A program made the position numbers and the translations under genes. This document shows, piece after piece, positions 7,813-15,050 of a stretch of DNA of 30,315 bases; position 1 is the stretch's first letter, and each line of letters starts with the position of its first letter. This stretch comes from an uncultured Prevotella sp. GTDB taxonomy: Bacteria > Bacteroidota > Bacteroidia > Bacteroidales > Bacteroidaceae. Under the pieces are notes generated by a model. The model was not told the DNA's origin. It made no database searches and saw only the letters and a program-made list of their open reading frames with translations. The stretch is from positions 1-30,315 of the forward strand of contig CAJKQX010000024.1 in assembly GCA_905202125.1 (NCBI GenBank), in the 5' to 3' direction.

Positions 7813-8667
7813 TCATTTCACCTGTATCACAAGGTATTTGCTTGTCGACCAGAATATGTCAGGATTGTTGATGCGCAGTACGTATTGGTTGCTTGCGTTT
7901 TTCTGTAATGAATAGCTGCCAGACGGGTGCATGGTCAGGATTTTGGCGTACTTGGAGTACAGCTTGATTTCTTTTTCCACGCGGATGTCTATTTTCGTGA
8001 AATAGTTTTTGTTGAAATTGGACTCCAATACCTTGTTGCCATCGATGATTTTTTGTTCCTTCAGTTCGTTCTTTGTACCGAAGACAAACCATGCGGTGTT
8101 GAGCTGCTTGTCTTGCACATTTATCGTCTCGCTCTTCTGTGTATTTTCTTTCGTTAGTTCGTCCACGTTGGTGTGCAGATTGTCGATGGTCTTGTCAAGT
8201 TCCGTGATGTGAATGTTCTTTGCATCGAGCTCTGCTCTGAGCTGTTGCAACTGGCGATCTTTAGCCTCGAGTTGGAGCACAAGGTTGTCGATGGTTTTCT
8301 TCAATTGGTCGCCCTTGATGCTGCTTCCGCGCAGTTGTTCACGCAGTTTCTCGATGAGTTCCCTGTTTTGTCTCATTGTATTGGAGATGAACTGGATATT
8401 CTCAACGAGCCTTTCCTTGCGGTTGGCACCCTCTCCGTTTTTCATGATGCTTACCCGGTTTTCGGCTTCGTTGATTTCTCTGAAACCATCCTCGATACGA
8501 TTGAGCGTTTCCAACATATCATTGATTTCATTGTCTTTTTGTGTTATTATCTTCTGCAATGAATCGTTTTGATGAGTATCTGTCATCTCGGGCGCTTTAC
8601 GTTGTTCCTGACAACCGCTCAAAGCAAACACTGCAAACGCAGACATTAAAATAAATAGGTTTCTCAT
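7813..8667 (-). CDS. Coiled-coil lipoprotein of unknown function
   Basis: A 284-residue predicted lipoprotein. The signal sequence ends in the lipobox A-L-S-G-C19. Residues about 35-190 are Lys/Glu/Gln/Leu heptad sequence predicted to form a long coiled coil. A globular C-terminal domain of about 90 residues follows, beginning at TAWFVFGTK and ending in beta-type sequence. I do not recognise a characterised family; similar coiled-coil lipoproteins are common in Bacteroidales. The start at 8667 is chosen for the lipobox and because it lies just 1 bp beyond the rsmI stop, implying translational coupling. It could be a periplasmic spacer or envelope scaffold protein, but nothing in the sequence proves this. 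Confidence 0.75.
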   Translation of the reverse strand: MRNLFILMSAFAVFALSGCQEQRKAPEMTDTHQNDSLQKIITQKDNEINDMLETLNRIEDGFREINEAENRVSIMKNGEGANRKERLVENIQFISNTMRQNRELIEKLREQLRGSSIKGDQLKKTIDNLVLQLEAKDRQLQQLRAELDAKNIHITELDKTIDNLHTNVDELTKENTQKSETINVQDKQLNTAWFVFGTKNELKEQKIIDGNKVLESNFNKNYFTKIDIRVEKEIKLYSKYAKILTMHPSGSYSLQKNASNQYVLRINNPDIFWSTSKYLVIQVK

Positions 8668-8668
8668 A

Positions 8669-9367
8669 TTAGTCGTTTTTTGATTTCTTGTTTTTATTGC
8701 TCTTTCCCGCAACGACAATGACTATCTCGCCGCGAGGTTCGTTTGTGGTGAAATGTTCGATCAGTTCGGCTATCGTGCCATGCACACACTGTTCATGTAT
8801 TTTGGATATTTCCCTGCATACGCAAGCCTCTCTGTCCGTGCCGAAGGCCTCTGAAAACTGGGTCAGCGTCTTCACCAGACGATATGGCGATTCGTAAAAC
8901 ACCATCGTGCGGCACTCCTCCGCAAGGGATGCCATGAACGTTTGCCGACCTTTCTTCTGCGGAAGGAATCCTTCAAAGCAGAATCTGTCGCAAGGCAAAC
9001 CTGACGATACGATGGCCGGTATACATGCCGTGGCTCCGGGCAGGCACTGCACCGTGATGCCGGCCCGTGTGGCCTCGCGGGCCAGAAAGAATCCCGGGTC
9101 GCTGATGCCCGGCGTACCCGCATCGCTGATGAGGGCTATGTTCATGCCGGCCTTTAGCTTTTCGACAACGGAGGCCGATGTGCCGTGCTCGTTGAATTTG
9201 TGGTGCGACATCAGTTTGTTTTGAATGTCAAAATGCTTAAGCAATATTCCTGATGTTCGCGTATCCTCGGCCAATATCATATCGGCCTCTTTCAGAACAC
9301 GTATGGCACGCATTGTCATATCTTCCATGTTTCCCACCGGAGTGGGTACAATATATAAAATTCCCAT
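8669..9367 (-). CDS. rsmI: 16S rRNA (cytidine(1402)-2'-O)-methyltransferase
   Basis: SAM-dependent methyltransferase of the tetrapyrrole-methylase fold that 2'-O-methylates C1402 in the decoding centre of 16S rRNA. The 232-residue protein starts MGILYIVPTPVGN, the canonical RsmI beginning. It continues with AEDTRTSGILLKHF, ISDAGTPGISDPG, LPGATACIPA, the GFLPQKKG segment and FYESPYRL, all hallmark RsmI motifs. The start at 9367 is fixed by homology; the upstream in-frame extension has no family similarity. It is shorter than the E. coli protein (286), with a short Lys/Asn-rich tail. The promoter abuts the start codon. The lipoprotein gene follows after 1 bp. Confidence 0.95.
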   Translation of the reverse strand: MGILYIVPTPVGNMEDMTMRAIRVLKEADMILAEDTRTSGILLKHFDIQNKLMSHHKFNEHGTSASVVEKLKAGMNIALISDAGTPGISDPGFFLAREATRAGITVQCLPGATACIPAIVSSGLPCDRFCFEGFLPQKKGRQTFMASLAEECRTMVFYESPYRLVKTLTQFSEAFGTDREACVCREISKIHEQCVHGTIAELIEHFTTNEPRGEIVIVVAGKSNKNKKSKND

Positions 9368-9375
9368 ATCAAGGA

Positions 9376-9406
9376 CAAATATAAGGAAATATTTATCACT
9401 TACAAA
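9376..9406 (-). promoter_or_regulatory. Promoter of rsmI
   Basis: Minus strand: TTTG (9403-9406), 19 bp, TATATTTG (9376-9383). The ATG at 9367 begins 9 bases after the -7 box, so the transcript would have almost no leader. Confidence 0.7.
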
Positions 9407-9421
9407 AAAAGCACTTAATTC

Positions 9422-9453
9422 TTTGCAATTTTTAAAACGTATTCGTACTTTTG
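9422..9453 (+). promoter_or_regulatory. Promoter of tdk
   Basis: TTTG (9422-9425), 20 bp, TACTTTTG (9446-9453). The ATG at 9462 follows 9 bases after the -7 box. It faces away from the rsmI promoter, with the two -33 boxes 15 bp apart. Confidence 0.75.
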
Positions 9454-9461
9454 CATCTATC

Positions 9462-10055
9462 ATGATGGAATATTTATCGGGCGAGCAGCGTCGCCCAGGC
9501 AGAATAGAAGTTATCTGTGGCTCAATGTTCTCGGGCAAGACCGAGGAACTTATCCGGCGAATGAAACGTGCCAAGTTTGCCAGGCAGAAGGTCGAGATCT
9601 TCAAACCGGCCATCGACACCCGCTATTCGGATGCGGATGTGGTGAGTCACGATCGCAGTACGATACCTTCGACACCGGTCGACTCGTCTTCGAGCATCTT
9701 GCTCTTGTCATCCGACATCGACGTGGTAGGCATCGATGAGGCCCAGTTTTTTGATTCCGGTCTTGTCGATGTGTGTAATCAACTGGCCAACCGTGGTGTG
9801 CGCGTCATCATTGCGGGTCTGGATATGGATTTCAAGGGTGTTCCGTTCGGTCCGATACCGGCCTTGTGCGCCATTGCCGACGATGTGTCTAAGGTCCACG
9901 CGATATGTGTCAAGTGCGGCAATCTGGCTTACATCAGTCATCGTATAGTCGACGGAGACAAGAGGGTGATGCTCGGTGAGGAGACTGAATATGAGCCGTT
10001 GTGCCGCGAATGCTATCAGAAAGCAATTCAAAACAAAGACCGGAACAATCCCTGA
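9462..10055 (+). CDS. tdk: Thymidine kinase (type II)
   Basis: Salvage enzyme that phosphorylates thymidine to dTMP with ATP in the cytoplasm. The protein has 197 residues, normal for the zinc-containing type II enzyme. Visible motifs are the P-loop GSMFSGKT, DEAQFFDSG (Walker B-like plus catalytic region), AGLDMDFKG..FGP, and the zinc-binding Cys pairs CVKCG and CREC near the C terminus. The start is 9462 or the adjacent ATG at 9465; the longer open frame back to 9225 runs through the promoter and the rsmI gene and is not real. It is followed after 30 bp by the AI-2E-family gene, probably in one transcript. Confidence 0.95.
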   Translation: MMEYLSGEQRRPGRIEVICGSMFSGKTEELIRRMKRAKFARQKVEIFKPAIDTRYSDADVVSHDRSTIPSTPVDSSSSILLLSSDIDVVGIDEAQFFDSGLVDVCNQLANRGVRVIIAGLDMDFKGVPFGPIPALCAIADDVSKVHAICVKCGNLAYISHRIVDGDKRVMLGEETEYEPLCRECYQKAIQNKDRNNP

Positions 10056-10085
10056 GCATCGTTTCGGGCTCTTATTATTATAATA

Positions 10086-11186
10086 ATGTTGGAACAAAAA
10101 ATCACTTTCGACAAGTTCATCAGAGGAACACTTGTCACACTTCTAGTGCTGACCGTCCTCTTTGTCTTCAATTATCTCAGCGGAGCCCTGCTGCCGTTCT
10201 TTATCGCGTGGCTCTTTGCCTACCTGCTTTATCCGTTCGTCAAATTCATTCAATACCGGCTCAAGGTCAAAGTCAGGGCCTTGTCCATCATCCTGGCCAT
10301 GCTGTTTGTGATATCGATCATAGGTGCAATGATATATTTTATCATTCCTCCCATGTTTGAGCAGTTTCAAAAACTGTATGATGTTCTTATGCTTTGGTTG
10401 CATCAGACCACCCATACCGACAGTATCTCCGGCATCGTGAAACACTGGATTGAGGACAATCAGCAGGAGATAGAACGATTTTTCAAGAGCAAGGATTTCA
10501 GCGATACATTGAAGGTGGCCATGCCCCGCGTGTTCTCCGTGCTGGGTCAGACGGCTAACATCATCATCAGCATCGTGGCCTCTTGCATCACTTTGCTGTA
10601 TATGTTTTTTATTCTTCTCGATTACGAATACCTCACAACCAACTGGATAAAGATCTTTCCCAAGAAGAACCGACCGTTCTGGCATGAGCTGATGAGCGAT
10701 GTCGAGCGCGAACTCAACAATTACATCCGCGGTCAGAGTACGGTGGCTCTGTGCATGGGAATATTGTTTTGCATCGGATTCACACTCATGGATTTCCCTA
10801 TGGCGATAGGTCTGGGCATACTCATCGGACTGATGGACCTCGTGCCATACCTCCACACGTTTGCCATCATACCCACAGCCTTCCTCGCGATGCTGAAGGC
10901 CTCGGAGACAGGACAAAACTTTTGGTATATATTCGGAATGGCTGTCGGACTGTTCATATTGGTACAGATAATCACAGAAACGATTCTTATTCCCAAAATC
11001 ATGGGCAAGGCCATGGGACTCAACCCGGCCATACTCTTGCTTTCCTTGTCTGTATGGGGAGCCACACTCGGATTTCTCGGACTGATTGTCGCGCTGCCTC
11101 TGACGACTCTCATCATAGCTTATTGGCAGAGATATGTGACCAAAGAGTATGAAAACGATAAAATTCCACAAAAAAACACGAAATAA
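10086..11186 (+). CDS. AI-2E family transporter (PerM/YdiK-like membrane protein)
   Basis: A 366-residue inner-membrane protein of the UPF0118/AI-2E exporter family. There is a paired hydrophobic segment near the N terminus (about 18-40 and 45-90), a central soluble amphipathic region (about 110-170), then about five further membrane segments. The family signature region is GLMDLVPYLHTFAIIPTAFLAM, here beginning near residue 250 and followed by the usual ...IMGKAMGLNPAILLLSLSVWG..LGFLGLIVALPL ending. Members are described as AI-2 or ion exporters, but the actual substrate for this one is unknown. It is downstream of tdk in the same direction, and its stop codon touches the -33 box of the tRNA promoter. 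Confidence 0.85.
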   Translation: MLEQKITFDKFIRGTLVTLLVLTVLFVFNYLSGALLPFFIAWLFAYLLYPFVKFIQYRLKVKVRALSIILAMLFVISIIGAMIYFIIPPMFEQFQKLYDVLMLWLHQTTHTDSISGIVKHWIEDNQQEIERFFKSKDFSDTLKVAMPRVFSVLGQTANIIISIVASCITLLYMFFILLDYEYLTTNWIKIFPKKNRPFWHELMSDVERELNNYIRGQSTVALCMGILFCIGFTLMDFPMAIGLGILIGLMDLVPYLHTFAIIPTAFLAMLKASETGQNFWYIFGMAVGLFILVQIITETILIPKIMGKAMGLNPAILLLSLSVWGATLGFLGLIVALPLTTLIIAYWQRYVTKEYENDKIPQKNTK

Positions 11187-11218
11187 TTTGTGGGTTAAGA
11201 AAAAAATATATACTTTTG
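11187..11218 (+). promoter_or_regulatory. Promoter of the tRNA-Lys gene
   Basis: TTTG (11187-11190), 20 bp, TACTTTTG (11211-11218). The -33 box begins at the first base after the stop codon of the preceding gene. The mature tRNA begins 36 bases after the -7 box. Confidence 0.75.
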
Positions 11219-11254
11219 CACTCGCTTTAGAACAATAAGCAATAACAAACGGGA

Positions 11255-11327
11255 GATCCGCTAGCTCAGCTGGTAGAGCACAACACTTTTAATGTTGGGG
11301 TCTTGGGTTCGAGCCCCAAGCGGATCA
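11255..11327 (+). tRNA. tRNA-Lys (anticodon TTT)
   Basis: Complete cloverleaf by eye. Acceptor GATCCGC pairs with GCGGATC, the D arm is GCTC/GAGC, the anticodon stem CAACA/TGTTG holds the loop CTTTTAA with anticodon TTT, the variable region is GGGTC, and the T arm TTGGG/CCCAA has the loop TTCGAGC. The discriminator is A and the CCA end is not encoded. A promoter and a terminator flank it, so it is a stand-alone unit. Confidence 0.97.
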
Positions 11328-11338
11328 CTTGAAAAAGC

Positions 11339-11376
11339 AAAAAGCAGTCTGATTTATTTCTGACTGCTTTTTTATT
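11339..11376 (+). terminator. Terminator of tRNA-Lys
   Basis: AAAAAGCAGTC (11339-11349) pairs perfectly with GACTGCTTTTT (11362-11372) around a 12-base loop, followed by further T residues. Confidence 0.85.
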
Positions 11377-11514
11377 TGCCCTATATCGAGGTTGCCATGT
11401 GAAGTTGAAGATGAATGATATACTGTTTCCCGGATACCATAATTGCGGTATCACAGTCAATTTTCATCCGTGCGACCCGAATCAATCAACAGATTTCAAA
11501 AACCGGATAATGAG

Positions 11515-11565
11515 AACGACACGTGGGCAGAGACTTTAAGTCTCAGACTCCACGTGTCGTTTTAT
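11515..11565. terminator. Terminator with nested hairpin
   Basis: A 12-bp outer stem (AACGACACGTGG at 11515-11526 with its complement at 11550-11561) encloses a second self-complementary element, GAGACTT/AAGTCTC. It lies downstream of the YeiH-type gene on the minus strand. The better T-run is on the plus strand, so it may act in both directions. Confidence 0.65.
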
Positions 11566-11608
11566 TCGTATTAAGGGGATAATGGCACGGATACAGGCTA
11601 AGTCAGTC

Positions 11609-12634
11609 CTATCCGAATAATGGTGCCATGTATTTGGCGAGGAGATATCCGCCTCCCATGAGCCAGATGAAGAGGATGAATGCAAGCAGGAACGGCTTGA
11701 AACCGGCTTTGCGGAACTTGTCTATGCTGGTCTCTGCGCCGAGAGCTGTCATGGCCATCGTGAGCAGGAATGTGTCCACATTGTTTATCAGTTCGGCGAC
11801 TCCGGCAGGTATCAGTCCGGTAGAGTTGACACCGATCATCACAAGGAAGAGCAGTGCAAACCAGGGAATAGATACTTTGCCGCGTTTGCTTTCATCTCCC
11901 GCCGCCTTGCGCATGGTGACATAACTTATCACCAGCAGCACCGGCACGAGCATCATCACCCTGATCATCTTTGTGATGATGGCCGGGTCGGATACGGGCT
12001 TGCCCATTGCGTTGCCGGCTCCCACGACGTGGGCCACCTCATGCACTGTCGCGCCCGTGAATATGCCCATGCCCTTAGGCGAAAGGTCCAAAATGCCGCT
12101 GTTGTATATCACCGGATAAAGAAACATGGCGATGGTGCCGAATATCACGACCGTGGATACAGCCACGGCCGTCTTGTATGGCTTGACCTTGACCACCGAC
12201 TCGGCGCCCAGGATGGCTGCCGCGCCACAGATACCGCTACCCACGGATGTGAGCAGGGCGATGCCCCGGTCCATCTTCAGCAACTTGCCGATGAGCACAC
12301 CGCCACAGATGGTCAGCGTCACAATGATGGCATCGATGCAGATGGCGGCCATGCCCACCTCTGCCACATTCTGGAATGTCAGTTTGAAACCATAGAGGAT
12401 GATACCTATGCGCAGTATGCGTTTGGAACAAAATTGTATGCCCGGAACCCATGTCTCGGGCAGATTGTTTCGCAGACTGTTGGCATAAAGCATACCGAGC
12501 ACAATGCCCACAATCATCGGACTGAGCGACATGTCCTTGATGATTTTCATGTCGCCAATGTAGAATGCAGCGCATGAAAACAGCGCTATGAGTAATACAC
12601 CGTGCAGCATACTGCTGCGTTTTTCACTTAACAT
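11609..12634 (-). CDS. YeiH-family putative sulfate exporter
   Basis: A 341-residue polytopic inner-membrane protein of the YeiH/UPF0324 family, with about ten hydrophobic segments. Recognisable stretches are MIVGIVLGMLYAN, the R-ILRIGIILYGFKLTFQ segment, SVGSGICGAAAILG and TGATVHEVAHVVGAG, the last two being the family's most conserved parts. Members are annotated as putative sulfate exporters, but experimental proof is thin. It lies 71 bp downstream of tadA with no good promoter visible between them, so co-transcription with tadA is likely. The terminator at 11515-11565 follows. Confidence 0.85.
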   Translation of the reverse strand: MLSEKRSSMLHGVLLIALFSCAAFYIGDMKIIKDMSLSPMIVGIVLGMLYANSLRNNLPETWVPGIQFCSKRILRIGIILYGFKLTFQNVAEVGMAAICIDAIIVTLTICGGVLIGKLLKMDRGIALLTSVGSGICGAAAILGAESVVKVKPYKTAVAVSTVVIFGTIAMFLYPVIYNSGILDLSPKGMGIFTGATVHEVAHVVGAGNAMGKPVSDPAIITKMIRVMMLVPVLLVISYVTMRKAAGDESKRGKVSIPWFALLFLVMIGVNSTGLIPAGVAELINNVDTFLLTMAMTALGAETSIDKFRKAGFKPFLLAFILFIWLMGGGYLLAKYMAPLFG

Positions 12635-12705
12635 ATTATTAGAATTTTATTGTTGTGGTCTGTTTCTCTGTCGATACGGTTTTTATCGCTTTGCCGAGGT
12701 GTGGC

Positions 12706-13158
12706 TTATCGCTTCTGTTTGAAAAAATCCTGCATCATCTGTCGGCATTCTTCCTCAAGCACACCTGCCGTGACCGTGGCTTTGGGGTGGAGTGCCTGTG
12801 GTGCAAAGCGTCGGTATCCACGTTTGTCTTCGGGTGCTCCGTAGACTATGCGCGAGAGCTGTGCCCATCCCGCTGCGCCCGCACACATCACGCATGGTTC
12901 CACAGTGACGTAGAGGGTACAGTCTTTCAGATATTTGCCGCCGATGGTGTTGGCGGCCGATGTGATGGCCTGCATCTCGGCATGTGCCGTCACGTCGCCC
13001 AGGGTCTCGGTCAGATTGTGGGCACGGGATATCACCCTGTCGTTGCACACGATGACGGCTCCGATGGGTATCTCGCCCGCCTGCATGGCTATTTCGGCCT
13101 CGTCCAATGCCTTGCGCATGAAATTCTCGTCTTTGATTTCCTGTTCGCTCTTTGTCAT
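12706..13158 (-). CDS. tadA: tRNA-specific adenosine deaminase
   Basis: Zinc-dependent deaminase that converts A34 to inosine in tRNA anticodons. The 150-residue protein carries the two zinc-site motifs of the cytidine/deoxycytidylate deaminase fold: H59-A-E61 (with E61 the proton shuttle) and P88-C89-V-M-C92. IPIGAVIV and HAEMQAI are typical of TadA rather than of guanine deaminase or cytidine deaminase. The start at 13158 (MTKSEQE) gives the usual length. A lone -7 match TAAATTTG lies at 13191-13198 on the minus strand. Confidence 0.92.
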   Translation of the reverse strand: MTKSEQEIKDENFMRKALDEAEIAMQAGEIPIGAVIVCNDRVISRAHNLTETLGDVTAHAEMQAITSAANTIGGKYLKDCTLYVTVEPCVMCAGAAGWAQLSRIVYGAPEDKRGYRRFAPQALHPKATVTAGVLEEECRQMMQDFFKQKR

Positions 13159-13190
13159 AAGTGATGATGTCGGATCTGTAAATCCACATG

Positions 13191-13198
13191 CAAATTTA
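13191..13198 (-). promoter_or_regulatory. Possible -7 element for tadA
   Basis: Minus-strand TAAATTTG matches the -7 consensus and lies 32 bp before the start codon. The nearest TTTG (13211-13214) is only 12 bp away rather than 19-21, so the promoter is incomplete by this rule. Confidence 0.35.
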
Positions 13199-13438
13199 AT
13201 ATGTTTTTCTCAAAACATGATCTTATGAGTATAAAAATATGTGTCAATCGTTGATCGTACGACACACTTGTGCCGACAAATGACGGAAAAAGTAACAACC
13301 GGCAAATGTTAAATTTTAACTTAAAATCTTCTTCCTGATTTTCTCCACTTTTTTAGTCGTTCTGTGTTTTTGACTATAAAAAATACTTTCAAAAACCATC
13401 AAAATTCCTCCAATCTCCACATTTTTACCCATCGGTTT

Positions 13439-13500
13439 TGCGAAAGGAACCCTTTTGTGATGCGAAAGGAACCCTTTTAGAGTGCGAAAGGGGCCCTTTC
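13439..13500. repeat. Three tandem 18-bp near-palindromes, 22-bp period
   Basis: Copies: TGCGAAAGGAACCCTTTT (13439-13456), the same sequence (13461-13478), and TGCGAAAGGGGCCCTTTC (13483-13500), separated by 4-base spacers GTGA and AGAG. Each holds self-complementary arms AAAGG...CCTTT. The third copy differs in the loop but keeps the arms. The spacers are far too short for a CRISPR array. Confidence 0.85.
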
Positions 13501-13612
13501 TTAACCCAAGTAAGCCACTTTTTTGAGTGAATTTGGCATTATTTTTAATATTTGGAACGCATATTTAATATGCCGTATTTTGTATTGTCTTGATTTATAG
13601 GTGATTATAAAA

Positions 13613-13680
13613 ACAGCCAATTTCTGCGATATTTTGGATCCGCATTTTTTATTTTCAAAATACGCGAAATATGAGGCTGT
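13613..13680. other. Long imperfect hairpin, possible structured RNA
   Basis: ACAGCC, TTTC, GCG and TATTTTG on the left pair in order with CAAAATA, CGC, GAAA and GGCTGT on the right, about 20 bp in total with small bulges and a 19-base loop. It could be the fold of a small RNA or part of the enclosing repeat element. No promoter or T-run is clearly attached. Confidence 0.4.
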
Positions 13681-13824
13681 AAATTTTAACATTTGCCCGA
13701 TTGTAGTTCATTATATGAACTTATCTTCTGCTTTCGGATGTTTACAGAAAGGGATTCAACAATTCTTTTTGGCCGACAATTTCTTTCACGTTGATAGTCG
13801 TTTCCAAAATAAGTGGCTAATTAT

Positions 13825-13855
13825 TTTGTGTTTCGTCCGATTTGCATTATTTTTG
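13825..13855 (+). promoter_or_regulatory. Promoter of yraN-birA-pyrH
   Basis: TTTG (13825-13828), 19 bp, TATTTTTG (13848-13855). The start codon at 13927 leaves a leader of about 65 bases. Confidence 0.65.
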
Positions 13856-13926
13856 TTGAACGATTTTGATGCTGGCATAGGGTAAGAGTCCCGTGCTCCA
13901 CACCGGATTAATATCAAATCATCAGT

Positions 13927-14304
13927 ATGGCACGACACAATGAGTTGGGACGATGGGGCGAAGATGCCGCAGAACGCTATCTTAAAGACTGCGGCTATGT
14001 AGTCCGTGAGCGCAACTGGCGGTTGGGGCATCGCGATATCGATATCATAGCCCTCGCTCCCGATGGCGTGACGCTGGTGTTTGTCGAGGTGAAGACGCGC
14101 GCCATCGATTCGGTGGTCGATGCCGTCGAGGCAGTGGATGTAAACAAGATGAGAAACCTATGCCGCGCGGCGGATGCTTATGTCAAGCAGAACGATGTGG
14201 AGGAGGAGTTGAGATTTGATATCATCACGGTGGTCGGCAGCAATCCCGGCAATATGCAGATCGAGCATGTGGAAGATGCCTTCAATCCGTTGCTGTTGTT
14301 CTGA
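13927..14304 (+). CDS. yraN: YraN/UPF0102 family endonuclease-like protein
   Basis: A 125-residue protein of the YraN family, a small restriction-endonuclease-like fold related to Holliday junction resolvases. Hallmarks are HNELGRWGEDAAERYL at the N terminus, and the core GHRDIDIIA...VFVEVKTR, where the D and E-x-K residues would form the metal-binding nuclease centre. The cellular role of the family is not settled. It is the first gene of a tight + strand cluster, 6 bp ahead of birA. Length and start agree with the family. Confidence 0.88.
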   Translation: MARHNELGRWGEDAAERYLKDCGYVVRERNWRLGHRDIDIIALAPDGVTLVFVEVKTRAIDSVVDAVEAVDVNKMRNLCRAADAYVKQNDVEEELRFDIITVVGSNPGNMQIEHVEDAFNPLLLF

Positions 14305-14310
14305 AAAGAT

Positions 14311-15042
14311 ATGAAAATAGAATTGATAAGACTTGACGAGGTGGACTCCACCAACAATTATATGCGCCAGAATGTGATGCCCGGACCTCAGGAGTTGATA
14401 GTGGTCACGGCCCGTCATCAGACCGCCGGGCGCGGTCAGGGCACGAACACATGGGAGAGCGAAGAGGGCAAGAACCTTCTTCTGTCATTGGGCATATGCA
14501 GCCCGGGTGTACCTGTAAGGCGACAGTTCGTCCTGTCGATGGCCGGTGCGCTGGCTGTGAAGGCCGCTCTTGACCATTATACCTCCGATATCACTCTGAA
14601 ATGGCCCAACGATGTGTATTGGCGCGACCGCAAAATCAGTGGTACGCTCATTGAGACATCGGTCCGCAATGGCGTCATAGAGCGGTGCATATATGGCATC
14701 GGCATAGATGTGAATCAGCAAGTGTTCGTGAGCGATGCTCCCAATCCCGTGTCACTATACAATATCTTGGGTCATGAGGTGGACATCGACCAACTGTTGC
14801 ACAAACTGATACAGTCCTTCGCCCGCTATTACGACATCGTCTCGCAGGGCGACTACGACACGATCATGCGGCTCTATCATGCGGCCCTTTACCGTCGCGA
14901 GGGGGTGTATGGGTATGCCGACCGTGACGGAACGTTCGTAGCGCGCATCAGATCGGTGGAGGATAACGGCACACTGGTGCTCGTAGATACGGCCGGACGC
15001 GAACGCAGATATATGTTCAAGGAAGTGAGTTACATTATATAA
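14311..15042 (+). CDS. birA: Biotin--[acetyl-CoA-carboxylase] ligase, monofunctional
   Basis: Attaches biotin to the carboxyl carrier protein of acetyl-CoA carboxylase through biotinyl-AMP. The 243-residue protein has DSTN (12-15), the biotin-binding GRGQGTNTW (40-48, with the GRG(R/K)G-type loop here GRGQG), KWPNDVYW (97-104) and K108-I-S-G, containing the catalytic lysine. It lacks the N-terminal winged helix of E. coli BirA, so it should be an enzyme only and not the biotin repressor. It lies between yraN and pyrH with gaps of 6 and 8 bp. Confidence 0.93.
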   Translation: MKIELIRLDEVDSTNNYMRQNVMPGPQELIVVTARHQTAGRGQGTNTWESEEGKNLLLSLGICSPGVPVRRQFVLSMAGALAVKAALDHYTSDITLKWPNDVYWRDRKISGTLIETSVRNGVIERCIYGIGIDVNQQVFVSDAPNPVSLYNILGHEVDIDQLLHKLIQSFARYYDIVSQGDYDTIMRLYHAALYRREGVYGYADRDGTFVARIRSVEDNGTLVLVDTAGRERRYMFKEVSYII

Positions 15043-15050
15043 TAATAAAT

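Larger units (their letters stand above)
13301..13697. repeat. 397-bp segment bounded by inverted repeats, possible MITE-like element
   Basis: GGCAAATGTTAAA at 13301-13313 is the exact reverse complement of 13685-13697, and partial matching continues inward for about seven more A/T-rich bases. The segment encloses the three tandem repeats and the long hairpin. No target-site duplication is obvious, so its mobile nature is only suggested. Confidence 0.4.
13159..13926. other. 768-base gene-free AT-rich stretch with repeats
   Basis: No convincing coding frame on either strand; the short open frames here have no recognisable protein sequence. It contains a possible tadA -7 box, a 13-bp inverted repeat pair (13301-13313 and 13685-13697), three tandem 18-bp near-palindromes (13439-13500), a palindrome GCATATT-T-AATATGC (13559-13573), an imperfect long hairpin (13613-13680), a palindrome GTTCAT-TAT-ATGAAC (13706-13720) and the yraN promoter (13825-13855). 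Confidence 0.7.

Noticed and set aside
10143..11171. 342-codon open frame antisense to the AI-2E-family gene
   Set aside because: It has His/Gln/Asp-rich shadow composition and no family resemblance. The sense-strand gene is clear.
11266..11460. Small minus-strand open frame across the tRNA
   Set aside because: Its C-terminal part is the translated complement of tRNA-Lys, a common source of false protein predictions.
13439..13500. CRISPR array
   Set aside because: There are only three 18-bp units with 4-base spacers and no cas genes in the window.
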